Source of the DNA: Aestuariibacter sp. GS-14
GTDB lineage: Bacteria; Pseudomonadota; Gammaproteobacteria; Enterobacterales; Alteromonadaceae
Length of the DNA: 64,000 nucleotides
Direction: 5' to 3'
NCBI RefSeq assembly: GCF_006494365.1
Contig: NZ_VHIP01000002.1
Span: forward strand, 310,001 to 374,000
The notes under the pieces are model-generated. The model ran no database searches and was not told the DNA's origin. It worked only from the letters and a program-made list of their open reading frames with translations. The stretch's first letter is position 1; each line of letters opens with the position of its first letter. Shown here piece by piece: positions 55,633 through 64,000 of this stretch. Position numbers and translations under genes: made by a program.

Positions 55633-55664
55633 ATTCCAAGTTTCCAGTTAAGGCAGAAGTTATT

Positions 55665-57251
55665 ATGTTAACGCAAGATATTTTAAATGCATTGAAAGGT
55701 TATGCTGCGAACATGCAGAAAACCGTCACCTTTGTGCTTCAAACAGGTGAGCACAGCAAGCGTGAAGAACTGAAGAAGTTTCTGTCTGACGTGGCAGGGA
55801 TAAGCGACAAAATCCAGTTGGAAGAACGAGATACAAATGGCGTTTTACGCAGTTCTGTCAGCTTCTTACTTGAAGCCGATAGTGAAGATACCGGTATTCG
55901 TTTTTCCGGGATCCCTGGCGGGCACGAATTTAACTCATTCGTTCTGGCCATGCTGCACGCGTCAGGCACACCGCTGAAAATTGACGATAGCGTTAAAGGT
56001 ATCGTGAAAGGTGTGAAAGAAGCATTGAATTTTGAAGTGTTTATTAGTTTGAGTTGTCACAACTGCCCGGACGTTGTTCAGGCACTGAACCAATTTGCGC
56101 TGCTAAACCCCAATATTACTGCCGAAATGATTGACGGTGGCTTATATCAGTCTCTGGTAAAAGAGCGCGACATTCAGGGCGTTCCCAGTGTGTACCTTAA
56201 TGGCGAATTGTTTGCCAATGGTAAAGTAGATGCGTCTACCCTGATTGATAAGCTGCTGGAGCGTGATCCATCGTTGAAACAGGCCAATGCTGGCCAGAGT
56301 TTACCGTTGCAGGATGTAACCGTTATTGGTGGTGGTCCAGCGGGTGTCAGTGCTGCCATTTACAGTGCGCGGAAAGGGTTAAAAGTAACGGTGATTGCCG
56401 ACCGTTTTGGTGGACAGGTAAAAGATACCATGGGCATTGAAAACCTGATTTCAGTGCCGAAAACGACCGGACCTCAATTAGTGGGCAATCTTGCTGAACA
56501 CATGAAAGACTATGAAATCACGCTTAAAGAGCACGTACGCGTGGAGTCTGTTGAGAAAGGTAATATTAAAACGTTGACGTTGTCTTCTGGCGAACAGATT
56601 AAAACCAAAACGATTATTGTTGCAACGGGGGCGCGCTGGAGAGAGCTTGGCGTCCCTGGCGAAAAAGAGAATATCGGTAATGGTGTAGCCTATTGCCCGC
56701 ACTGTGACGGTCCGTTCTTTAAAGGCAAAGACGTAGCAGTAATTGGTGGCGGAAACTCCGGTATTGAAGCTGCGCTTGATTTAGCTGGCATAGTTAAATC
56801 AGTGACGGTATTTGAATTTATGCCAACGCTGAAAGCCGATCAGGTACTGATTAATCAGGCTGAGAAGCGCGATAACGTAACCATTATCAAAAATGCTGCT
56901 ACCAAACAAATTGTGGCACAAAATGGCAAAGTTACCGCTATTGAATACCAGGACCGCAAAACCAATGAAGTACATTCATTGCCATTGGCTGGTGTGTTTG
57001 TTCAGATTGGCCTGGTTCCAAACAGTCAGTTTATGAAAGGCGTAGTAGAACTGACTCAGCACGGTGAAATTGTTGTAGACAGTAAGTGTAAAACGTCTGA
57101 ACCAGGCATATTTGCCGCCGGTGACGTTTCCACTGTACCGTACAAGCAAATTGTTATTTCAATGGGCGAGGGCGCTAAGGCTTCTCTGTCTGCCTTTGAA
57201 TACCTGCTGGCACATGAAGTGGAAGACGAATCCGAGACCAAGGCAGCGTAA
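55665..57251 (+). CDS. ahpF: Alkyl hydroperoxide reductase subunit F
   Basis: A 528-residue flavoprotein with the three AhpF parts: an N-terminal double thioredoxin fold with CHNCPDVV, an FAD domain ([19 protein letters not shown]), and an NAD(P)H/thioredoxin-reductase-like domain with redox CPHCDGPFF and [17 protein letters not shown]. It passes electrons from NADH to AhpC. It is the second gene of the ahpCF unit and ends in a strong terminator. Confidence 0.97.
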   Translation: MLTQDILNALKGYAANMQKTVTFVLQTGEHSKREELKKFLSDVAGISDKIQLEERDTNGVLRSSVSFLLEADSEDTGIRFSGIPGGHEFNSFVLAMLHASGTPLKIDDSVKGIVKGVKEALNFEVFISLSCHNCPDVVQALNQFALLNPNITAEMIDGGLYQSLVKERDIQGVPSVYLNGELFANGKVDASTLIDKLLERDPSLKQANAGQSLPLQDVTVIGGGPAGVSAAIYSARKGLKVTVIADRFGGQVKDTMGIENLISVPKTTGPQLVGNLAEHMKDYEITLKEHVRVESVEKGNIKTLTLSSGEQIKTKTIIVATGARWRELGVPGEKENIGNGVAYCPHCDGPFFKGKDVAVIGGGNSGIEAALDLAGIVKSVTVFEFMPTLKADQVLINQAEKRDNVTIIKNAATKQIVAQNGKVTAIEYQDRKTNEVHSLPLAGVFVQIGLVPNSQFMKGVVELTQHGEIVVDSKCKTSEPGIFAAGDVSTVPYKQIVISMGEGAKASLSAFEYLLAHEVEDESETKAA

Positions 57252-57273
57252 AAATTTGCTATCACTATCTCTA

Positions 57274-57300
57274 AAACCCGGCGAGCGCCGGGTTTTTTTA
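57274..57300 (+). terminator. Terminator after ahpF
   Basis: ACCCGGCG / CGCCGGGT stem with a two-base loop and seven T residues. Confidence 0.92.
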
Positions 57301-57354
57301 TTTGTAGCCAGCTTGCACATTTACAGGTTGATTTTTGTGCGGTAAGTTGGGTTA

Positions 57355-57954
57355 ATGACAAAAGGATCTGTGCAGAAAAACAATTGGATGTTTGAATTTT
57401 TAAAGCGTGCTCTGCCAATATCATTAGCAGTGTCAATGTTAACTACATTGACTTACATGACATTCTTTCCCTGTTATTATCTGGCAGTGGAAATTCCCGC
57501 TTCGTACATGTCTTCCTCGACCGCGTCTACAACCAGCACATGTTTAGCTGAGACACTAGACGATTTTATTGGTGAGCTAACTTCTCGCGAAACTAACCGG
57601 TACCTGCTATTTCTCGCTAAAGATGACTACCTGAATGATTCGGATAATGTTGCTCTGATTGCTAATGATCTGAGCAGCCGGTTAAATATTACTCATACTG
57701 ATACAAGTACACGTGTGCATTTTAGGATTACCAAGAGCCCATTTTGGGAAAAAGAATTGCCCAAATTACTATTTCACGTGTATGCAGTTCACCCTGAGCT
57801 CACCGTTGAGTACCTCAGTAACTTGCAGTCCTGGCAAACCGATTACTTCGTACTAAGCGTATTATTTTTAACGGTGTTACTTACTTGCTGTTTATTGGTG
57901 AGTCTGATTGATAATTACTACCCAAGGGTGAGTAAACAGCATGCTCACTGCTAA
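57355..57954 (+). CDS. Hypothetical two-helix membrane protein
   Basis: A protein of up to 199 residues with a membrane helix near each end (about 17-38 and 160-187) and a mainly periplasmic part between, a layout recalling polysaccharide chain-length regulators. No Wzz motif is seen, so this is only a topological analogy. Starts at ATG 57355, GTG 57370 or ATG 57388 are all possible and none has a strong ribosome site. It overlaps the next gene by 14 bases and shares its locus with an O-antigen-ligase-like gene. Confidence 0.6.
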   Translation: MTKGSVQKNNWMFEFLKRALPISLAVSMLTTLTYMTFFPCYYLAVEIPASYMSSSTASTTSTCLAETLDDFIGELTSRETNRYLLFLAKDDYLNDSDNVALIANDLSSRLNITHTDTSTRVHFRITKSPFWEKELPKLLFHVYAVHPELTVEYLSNLQSWQTDYFVLSVLFLTVLLTCCLLVSLIDNYYPRVSKQHAHC

Positions 57955-58615
57955 GTATTCAATTGTGATTTTACTTCTTTGCTGTATGTTTGTTTCCGGG
58001 CAAAGACTGCATAATGCTTACAGGGAGTATGAGTCCTCTGAACTCTTTAATTCAGTCGACGCCGAGGGAAGCGATAAACAAGCGGCGTTAAATGCAATTA
58101 ATTTGCTGGAATACCAAGATATTTTTGGGCACCCCATGGTGGTGAATAAATATCTGTTGGGTTATTACTATTACACATTGTTATTTGATGAAAGTGATAC
58201 ACAACAATTGGCATTCTATTTTCAGAATGCTTATATGCTGTTTTCGCAAACAATCAAACAAGAACCCACTAATGCTAAAGCCTTGGCCAATTTGGCCTTG
58301 CTTACCTGGCTTAACACCCAATCCCTGGACGAAATTTTGCCCTATGTTAAACAAGCACATCAGTTTGGCAAATATAACTTCCGGGTTCATGTAAAACTTA
58401 GTCAACTGGCGGAATGGATTGTTGAGTCTCAACAACCTATTGCCCATTTACCTTCTCTTCAGGAGATACTTGGACATCATCTCAGATTTGGTTTAGAGGA
58501 TCGCAGAAGCAAACAAGCCGTGCTAGATATCATCAACCTTAACCAAAGCAATAAAGAAGCAATCTGTCAGTGGTTAACTACCACCGACGCACTTAAACAG
58601 GCTCGGTGTGATTAA
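57941..58615 (+). CDS. Hypothetical exported/anchored helical-repeat protein
   Basis: A 224-residue protein with an N-terminal hydrophobic signal or anchor (YSIVILLLCCMFVSGQ) and a helical body with TPR-like features (FQNAYMLFSQTIKQEPTNAKALANLALLTWLN). Similar small proteins accompany exopolysaccharide genes in Vibrio and Alteromonadales (VpsP-like), but the match is by character, not by a firm motif. Its start overlaps the preceding gene and its last 23 bases overlap the convergent O-antigen-ligase-like gene. Confidence 0.65.
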   Translation: MLTAKYSIVILLLCCMFVSGQRLHNAYREYESSELFNSVDAEGSDKQAALNAINLLEYQDIFGHPMVVNKYLLGYYYYTLLFDESDTQQLAFYFQNAYMLFSQTIKQEPTNAKALANLALLTWLNTQSLDEILPYVKQAHQFGKYNFRVHVKLSQLAEWIVESQQPIAHLPSLQEILGHHLRFGLEDRRSKQAVLDIINLNQSNKEAICQWLTTTDALKQARCD

Positions 58616-60038
58616 CAGTAGGATTTAATTCATTGTTAAGGAGGTTATGCGCAATGCAGGCCAATGCTAACAATAGAATGAAAAACGAAGAATTTGCCGG
58701 TGCCACAAGCGGGAAGTCTACCGACATATGCATTAGCATACCGACAACCGCCATTAGCGCGGCGGCGGCTGTCCCCGCAAGCCGTCTGTCTTTAGCTTTA
58801 CTCAGCGTTTTTATGCTGATCGCACAAATGAAGCACAGCAGTAGTCCCAGTAAGAGAGTAACAGGCAGACCATATTCCAAACTGAATTCCAGATAGTCAT
58901 TATGAGCGTGATCGTAGTTGGCATTAACATTATTGCTTTGAAAACTGGCAAACACTGTTTCATAACTACCGGCCCCAGTGCCAGTAACAGGGAATTCTTT
59001 AATGATATCTACGGTATCAAATACTACTTCATCGCGCGACTCAGTTGCCAAACTGGTCGCTTCCAGTCTGTCTCTTACCTTTTCAAGTCCAAACCAACTG
59101 CTCACTACAAAGATATCTATCAGAAACATACTTAATACCAGCAGTTTAAATCCGCCTGGAACCTGTTTGCCAATAAACATGTATAAAACAGAAACGATAA
59201 ATAAACTGGCAAAAAACGCCGTATTTCCCATTCGTGAATGCGACATCACTAACGCAATAACCATAATGGTTAGACATAATCGAATGGCTGATTTAGGCGA
59301 AATCATGGTTTGGAGAGTTGAAGCGATGACATCTCGTTGAGGAAATGCCTTTCTTTGTGTCAGGGTGGCGATAAAATAGCCAAGCCCTGCAGACAAACAG
59401 AGAAACAAAAAATTAGCAAAGTGGTTATGGTAAACAAACGTGCCATTGGCTCTGTGACCATTTTCCATGTTCATAAATAAACTGAAATCCTGACCGGATA
59501 GTATTTCAAAAGCACCGTAAAAACCATTGAGCGTGCCAGTGACAACCATAAATACTAAGCAAGAAATCAATCTTTGGGGTGATGTGATAATTGCCAATGC
59601 CAGAATGAAAACACACAAATAGCTAAGTGCTTTCAACAGTGCATCTATAGTTGCCTGGAAATCCAGACTGATTGAGGCAAATGACGTAGCAGTATTATCG
59701 AATATGCTCTCAAATCCTGGCGACAGTACGGCTAACAACGAAACTGGAAGTGGCATGAGTTGAAAAGCCATCCAAATCACGGTGCCAGATAAAATACCTA
59801 TGGGAATGCGATGTTTGCTAATTACGCCTAACAGATAATCACTGTGCAGAAGAAAATACACCAACAACAAACTAAAAATGAAAAATTGTTCGGCGTGCCA
59901 GGCAATAGGACGGTTACTGCCCAAAGGTAATGGGAGTATAAACAGGTAAAAGTAAAAAAGACCTAAAAACAATCCTGAATGACAATCTTTTATCTTGTTG
60001 ATAAAAGTATGAGGCAACAACACAAACACCTCTGGCAA
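58593..60038 (-). CDS. O-antigen-ligase/Wzy-like polysaccharide membrane protein
   Basis: A protein of up to 481 residues with 10-12 membrane helices and the large periplasmic loop typical of O-antigen ligase/polymerase proteins. Family motifs are NGHRANGTFVYHNHFANFLF and TGAGSYETVF...YDHAHNDYLEF. The longest start is TTG 60038; GTG 60023 with AGAGG upstream is equally likely. These enzymes join or polymerise lipid-linked glycans at the outer face of the inner membrane. It converges with and overlaps the end of the preceding helical-repeat gene. Confidence 0.88.
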   Translation of the reverse strand: MPEVFVLLPHTFINKIKDCHSGLFLGLFYFYLFILPLPLGSNRPIAWHAEQFFIFSLLLVYFLLHSDYLLGVISKHRIPIGILSGTVIWMAFQLMPLPVSLLAVLSPGFESIFDNTATSFASISLDFQATIDALLKALSYLCVFILALAIITSPQRLISCLVFMVVTGTLNGFYGAFEILSGQDFSLFMNMENGHRANGTFVYHNHFANFLFLCLSAGLGYFIATLTQRKAFPQRDVIASTLQTMISPKSAIRLCLTIMVIALVMSHSRMGNTAFFASLFIVSVLYMFIGKQVPGGFKLLVLSMFLIDIFVVSSWFGLEKVRDRLEATSLATESRDEVVFDTVDIIKEFPVTGTGAGSYETVFASFQSNNVNANYDHAHNDYLEFSLEYGLPVTLLLGLLLCFICAISIKTLSKAKDRRLAGTAAAALMAVVGMLMHMSVDFPLVAPANSSFFILLLALACIAHNLLNNELNPTVNHTEPV

Positions 60039-60052
60039 TATATTCTGTGAAG

Positions 60053-60079
60053 TTAAAAAGCACTTCGGCTGTGAAGTGC
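60053..60079 (-). terminator. Terminator of the small secreted-protein gene
   Basis: On the minus strand GCACTTC / GAAGTGC pair around a six-base loop, followed by TTTTTAA. It ends the 60107-60322 gene just before the O-antigen-ligase-like gene. Confidence 0.8.
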
Positions 60080-60106
60080 CTTTTAAAAGACATTAATTTG
60101 CTAAAT

Positions 60107-60322
60107 TTAGTTTCGCGACGTGTTTTGACACTGACTGGAGTTATTACTGCCGTCACAAGTAGCACCGCTGCCTTTACCATTACCATTGTTAAACGCGGTA
60201 AAGCGATCGCTTAACAAAGATGAAGTGGTAGCAGCGTTTGCAGACAATGCCGAAATACTGAACAAAATACTGGCCGTGATACCCAAAACAGAAACTAAAG
60301 CAGCTAATTTTTTCTTGAACAT
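60107..60322 (-). CDS. Small secreted Asn/Gly/Ser-rich protein
   Basis: A 71-residue protein with GGAG seven bases before its ATG and a clear signal peptide (cleavage likely near ANA-A, residue 30). The mature part is about 40 residues, rich in Asn, Ser and Gly, with two cysteines that could pair (GATCDGSNNSSQCQN). It has its own terminator, so it is a real short transcription unit. No family was recognised. Confidence 0.72.
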   Translation of the reverse strand: MFKKKLAALVSVLGITASILFSISALSANAATTSSLLSDRFTAFNNGNGKGSGATCDGSNNSSQCQNTSRN

Positions 60323-60665
60323 AATCTTACTCCATGATTAACGGGAGGGGAAAGCAGAATAAAGCCTCTTTCTGGCTATAAATTAACCGGCCGGAAGCAC
60401 GAGATCAACTTATATTGTCAAAATTTTGTCATTTACTGTCATTTTGTTGTCAGCCGCGCAATGCCGAAAACAATGATGTCAGGTAAATTGGTAGACTAAT
60501 GCGTTAATTCATTGGGTTTTAGTGTTCTGGATTTAACAATGTAATTTTAATTTTAGTAATTAAAACAATTGGGTATGTTGTTTTTTGCGATTCCCCCATT
60601 GTATTACATATCAATAATCGCCATAGTAGACGTGTAATTAGCCACAACAAGCGCCTTTAATTCTC
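60323..60665. other. AT-rich intergenic region
   Basis: About 340 non-coding bases between two divergent small genes. It holds the ribosome site of the minus-strand small gene at its left end and otherwise AT-rich sequence with repeated GTCATTT-type words near 60420-60450. No promoter could be chosen with confidence and no RNA gene was recognised. Confidence 0.5.
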
Positions 60666-61055
60666 ATGCTAACCCCTCACACAGCAACAAATACTGAATC
60701 GCATCGACTCAACTCGATGTGGGTATGGTTGTGTTGTGTATTGGTGTTTGTTGCACTGAGTGGGGTGTCTCGTTCTGCAGTGTCTGCTTCAGACCCGTCG
60801 ATACTCCTGAGTGAACAACCTGGTGTAGTGGTAGGGCAACGAGATGCTGCTTTATTTGCCCGTGAACTTTCATCTGGTATCCAGAGCCAGCAATCCGCAG
60901 GTGGTAACGATACGGGCATATTACCCGGGACAGGTAGTAAGCTATCCTCGAACTGGTATATATCGGGTATCGTGTCAAGTTTGTGGCAACAAACACCGCG
61001 CTTTGCTAATGCCGCCTTTTCTTTGCCACTAACCCGGGCACCCCCAATCCTGTAG
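60666..61055 (+). CDS. Hypothetical small protein with N-terminal hydrophobic segment
   Basis: A frame of up to 129 residues with a hydrophobic stretch (MWVWLCCVLVFVALSGVSRSAVSAS) that could be a signal peptide or anchor if translation begins at ATG 60717. No ribosome site is visible before either start. The remainder is low in motifs. It precedes the fused secDF gene by 66 bases in the same direction and might be co-transcribed. Whether it is a real gene is uncertain. Confidence 0.4.
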   Translation: MLTPHTATNTESHRLNSMWVWLCCVLVFVALSGVSRSAVSASDPSILLSEQPGVVVGQRDAALFARELSSGIQSQQSAGGNDTGILPGTGSKLSSNWYISGIVSSLWQQTPRFANAAFSLPLTRAPPIL

Positions 61056-61121
61056 TCAAAACAGTCAGTTAACTTTGTTGGCTATGCCAACGCTAATTTT
61101 TTTGATTTACAAGGATTTCCC

Positions 61122-63632
61122 ATGAAAGTTTCTCACTCACGGGGCGTGTTGTACGTACTCGTGATCCTCATTGGTTTGCTAAGTGCAATGCCAAACATTT
61201 TACCTGCCAATTCGTTACAGCGTTTACCCCAATGGTTGGCGTCGAATCAATTATCACTAGGCCTGGATTTACAGGGTGGCTCGCACTTATTGTTAGGTGC
61301 TGATACCAAGCCACTGATAGAGAAAACACTGCAGGATACCAAAGAAGCGTTGTCACGCGAGTTGCGTGAACAAGGCATTCGGTATCAGTCTCAACCTATA
61401 AACAACGGCGTAATTTCCTTAACGCTTACAGGGCCAGAAAGTGATGTTAGCCGTGCAAAAAACATTGCCTCTGGATTGGTAAGAGGCAACAACGGTGTAA
61501 AGCAATTTTCAATAGAAAACAACAATAAACTGCTCACACTTACCATTACCGAAGAGTACAAAACCACACTGGCAAGTGAGGCCATTGAGCAGAGTCTGGA
61601 AGTGGTGCGTCGCCGCTTAAATGAATCTGGCCTGGTGGAGCCTAGTATTACTCGTCAGGGCAATGATGGTGTGCTGGTGCAAATGCCAGGCGTATCTGAT
61701 CCTTCCAGAATTCGGGAGTTATTAGGTACCACAGCACAAATGCGTTTTCACTGGGTAGTCGATAATGCTTCGTCTGGAAATACGGTGTTATTGCCAGATG
61801 CGCAAGGCACACAGCACTATCGGGTGCAAAAACAAGCCGCAATGGACGGAGAGCACATTAAAGATGCACAGCTAGGTTTTGATCCCAATACCAACGAACC
61901 TGTGGTGACATTTAAACTGGACAACACCGGTAGCCGTATATTTGCCGATATGACAAAAAGCCACATTGGTACGCCGCTGGCTATCGTACTCGACAGTAAA
62001 GTACTGACTGCTCCTGTGATCCGTTCGGTTATTGCCGGCGGTGCGGGTGAAATCAGCGGTAGCTTTACACCTGCTGAAGCCAAAGATCTGGCGTTGTTGT
62101 TACGTGCTGGCGCACTGCCTGTACCATTAAACGTACTCGAAGAACGCACCGTTGGGCCGGACCTAGGCTCAGATGCCATCGAAATGGGTATTTCCACCGG
62201 ACTTATTGGTGCAGCTCTGGTGTTTGCATTCATGATTGCATTGTACCGCCGTTGGGGTCTGATAGCTTGTACCAGTCTGGTTATAAACATTGGTCTTATC
62301 ATTGGTTTACTCAGCGCGTTTGGCGCTACGCTTACGCTCCCCGGTATTGCGGGGATCATATTAACTATTGGTATGGCGGTAGATGCCAACATACTCATTA
62401 ACGAACGTATCAAAGAGGAATCGGCTAAAGGCAAGGTTGCTGGTATGGCCATTCCCGCCGGTTTTGACAAGGCCTACGCGACAATTCTCGATTCCAGTTT
62501 TACCACATTGATTGCGGTGAGCTTGTTGTTCATGTTTGGCAGTGGGCCGGTTAAAGGTTTCGCTGTGACAATTGGTATTGGGATATTTACGTCTATGTTC
62601 ACTGCAGTAGCCGTAACCAAACAAATGATGATGCTGGCAATGCGCAAGCGGGAAAGGGAGATATTATCGTTTTCTGGTGGAAACTGGTTGCGCCACACTC
62701 GCTTAACGCAGTTTAATTTCCTGAGAGGGCGGGTAATTGGGCTCGCTACCTCTGCCATCTTGTCATTGGGTTCAGTTGCATTGTTTGTCTATCCGGGATT
62801 GCAATATGGCGTGGATTTTACTGGCGGTACTTTGATTGAAATGCAGTCCTCTAAATTGTCGGTTGAACAGGTACGCGTTCAATTTACAGATCATCATATT
62901 GAAGGCGCCAGTATTCAGGAATTTGGTGAACCCGGTAATTACCTCATCCGTGTTAGTCAGCAGAGTGAAAGCGCCACGAGTTCGGTAGATCAGGTAAAGG
63001 CCGCTGTTACCGCAGCCGATGACATGGCTACTTTTCCCCGGGTTGATATGGTGGGGGCGAAAGTGAGCGGTGGATTTGCCGACGCATCTATTCTGGCGGT
63101 GCTCATTGCCGGTGGTGGTATATTGTTGTACCTGTGGGTGCGATTTGAACAACATTTTGCGTTGGCCGCTACCGCAACAATAATGCTGGATCTCACTAAA
63201 ACGATTGGCTTTTTTGCTCTTACCGGGCTTGAATTCAATTTAACCGCTGTGGCAGCAATTCTAGCCCTGATTGGTTATTCAATTAACGACAAGGTAGTGG
63301 TGTTTGACCGCATTCGCGAAGGTTTCAGAGCCCGTCCGGACGCACCATTACTGGACGTACTAAACAGCAGTATTGGCGCTACATTAACCCGTACCGTTTT
63401 TACCTCGGCTACCACTTTTCTAGCCTTGTTACCGATGGGCATTGCCGGTGGCGCGACGGTAAGCAGTTTTGCGTTACCCATGCTATTTGGCATTGTTATA
63501 GGAACCAGTTCGTCGGTGTTTATTGCTTCTCCCATTTTGTATTATTTGGGACGTCGCAGAGAACAGAAGGGGTTGCCACAACTGAAACCAACGGCAGAAG
63601 AAATTCAGGCCTCTCTGGCGCACATTCCATAG
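61122..63632 (+). CDS. secDF: Fused protein-export subunit SecDF
   Basis: An 836-residue fusion of SecD and SecF. The SecD half has helix 1, LGLDLQGGSHLLLG, a periplasmic P1 domain and five further helices with GMAVDANILINERIKEE. The SecF half begins near residue 540 with YGVDFTGGTLIEMQ and contains YSINDKVVVFDRIREGF and TSATTFLALLPMGIAGG. SecDF uses proton flow to pull secreted proteins through SecYEG. Gammaproteobacteria usually have separate secD and secF beside yajC, so this is probably an additional copy; its special role is unknown. Confidence 0.93.
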   Translation: MKVSHSRGVLYVLVILIGLLSAMPNILPANSLQRLPQWLASNQLSLGLDLQGGSHLLLGADTKPLIEKTLQDTKEALSRELREQGIRYQSQPINNGVISLTLTGPESDVSRAKNIASGLVRGNNGVKQFSIENNNKLLTLTITEEYKTTLASEAIEQSLEVVRRRLNESGLVEPSITRQGNDGVLVQMPGVSDPSRIRELLGTTAQMRFHWVVDNASSGNTVLLPDAQGTQHYRVQKQAAMDGEHIKDAQLGFDPNTNEPVVTFKLDNTGSRIFADMTKSHIGTPLAIVLDSKVLTAPVIRSVIAGGAGEISGSFTPAEAKDLALLLRAGALPVPLNVLEERTVGPDLGSDAIEMGISTGLIGAALVFAFMIALYRRWGLIACTSLVINIGLIIGLLSAFGATLTLPGIAGIILTIGMAVDANILINERIKEESAKGKVAGMAIPAGFDKAYATILDSSFTTLIAVSLLFMFGSGPVKGFAVTIGIGIFTSMFTAVAVTKQMMMLAMRKREREILSFSGGNWLRHTRLTQFNFLRGRVIGLATSAILSLGSVALFVYPGLQYGVDFTGGTLIEMQSSKLSVEQVRVQFTDHHIEGASIQEFGEPGNYLIRVSQQSESATSSVDQVKAAVTAADDMATFPRVDMVGAKVSGGFADASILAVLIAGGGILLYLWVRFEQHFALAATATIMLDLTKTIGFFALTGLEFNLTAVAAILALIGYSINDKVVVFDRIREGFRARPDAPLLDVLNSSIGATLTRTVFTSATTFLALLPMGIAGGATVSSFALPMLFGIVIGTSSSVFIASPILYYLGRRREQKGLPQLKPTAEEIQASLAHIP

Positions 63633-63703
63633 CCATTTCCGGTATTCAGGCTGGGAGCAATATCAGCCTGAAATGTCGACTCTGCGTTTGAACGTACAAA
63701 AAT

Positions 63704-63733
63704 AGACGGGTTATGCAAAGGCATAACCCGTCT
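63704..63733. terminator. Bidirectional terminator between secDF and YdcH gene
   Basis: AGACGGGTTATGC / GCATAACCCGTCT with loop AAAG, followed by a T-rich stretch on the plus strand. It lies between convergent genes. Confidence 0.85.
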
Positions 63734-63757
63734 TCTTTATGCTGCTAAACAGAACCG

Positions 63758-64000
63758 TTACAGTGCAGATTCTGCTTCACGAATAAAGCAATATAAATCG
63801 TCCTTTAACTGTACGCGTTCATTTTTCATATCATTGAGTACATCATCGGTGGTTGGCTGACCGCTTTCTTCTATTTTGCGGATATCTGAATCCAGATCGT
63901 TATAGCGGTCGAACAACTTGGCAAAATGACGGTCGTTCATTTTTAAGTGGCGAATAGTGTGCTGGTGATCAGGGAATTCGTGAACCAGATCGTGTTTTTC
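63758..64000 (-). CDS. YdcH/DUF465-family protein (5' end outside window)
   Basis: The frame is open to the right edge. Reading beyond the internal Met at 63940 gives EKHDLVHEFPDHQHTIRHLK joined to NDRHFAKLFDRYNDLDSDI, which matches the conserved YdcH N-terminal pattern. The true start is therefore outside the window, and the 80 visible residues are the bulk of the protein. These are short helical-hairpin proteins of unknown function, common in Gammaproteobacteria. It is convergent with secDF. Confidence 0.85.
   Translation of the reverse strand, partial: EKHDLVHEFPDHQHTIRHLKMNDRHFAKLFDRYNDLDSDIRKIEESGQPTTDDVLNDMKNERVQLKDDLYCFIREAESAL

Overview
The window looks like chromosome of a gammaproteobacterium of the Alteromonadaceae/Alteromonadales type. 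The reasons are a gammaproteobacterial rimP-nusA-infB-rbfA-truB-rpsO block, several large TonB-dependent receptors typical of marine polymer and aromatic degraders, an MHYT hybrid kinase beside an HD-GYP protein, and a fused SecDF. The genus is inferred from gene content only. No rRNA, tRNA, IS element, prophage or CRISPR array was recognised.

Region 1 (1-35.3 kb) is a catabolic island. On the minus strand lies an operon of an exported NTF2-like lipoprotein, an EF-hand/NTF2-like lipoprotein, TonB receptor 1, a small PepSY-type membrane protein and a GH78 alpha-L-rhamnosidase lipoprotein cut by the left edge. A LacI regulator (6347-7375) sits between two identical perfect palindromes (TGGGAGCGCTCCCA), one in front of this operon and one in front of an MFS transporter. 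Then follow TonB receptor 2, a third exported NTF2-like protein and a BaeSR-like two-component system. The catabolic core (about 14.97-22.5 kb, plus strand) holds a C-C-hydrolase-like alpha/beta hydrolase, a type I extradiol dioxygenase, a Rieske-flavin monooxygenase encoded as one reading frame, an SDR, a NodD-like LysR regulator, a second SDR and a fumarylacetoacetate-hydrolase-family enzyme. Hydroxylation, extradiol ring opening and hydrolytic C-C cleavage, next to a rhamnosidase and a NodD-like regulator, suggest breakdown of a rhamnosylated polyphenol such as a flavonoid glycoside. That is inference. A minus-strand block (22.6-28.9 kb) adds a second, paralogous MFS transporter, a CrtI-like FAD oxidoreductase, a cupin and TonB receptor 3. 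A last block (29.2-35.3 kb) holds SDRs, a VOC protein, a HisD-like (HpsN-like) dehydrogenase, a second LacI regulator, an ABM monooxygenase and a DenD-like dehydrogenase.

Region 2 (35.8-40.1 kb) has a large MHYT-PAS-kinase-receiver-HPt hybrid kinase directly followed by a receiver/HD-GYP c-di-GMP phosphodiesterase. Region 3 (40.1-47.0 kb) is the conserved translation/transcription operon with attenuator-like hairpins; rpsO is followed by a chemotaxis receptor instead of pnp.

Region 4 (47.1-64 kb) is mixed core and accessory sequence: a coiled-coil membrane protein, a thioredoxin-fold/GNAT-nitrilase pair, a 2OG-Fe(II) oxygenase, a TPR protein with a degenerate receiver, ahpC-ahpF, a small polysaccharide locus (two small proteins and a convergent O-antigen-ligase-like protein), a small secreted protein, fused secDF and a YdcH-family gene cut by the right edge.
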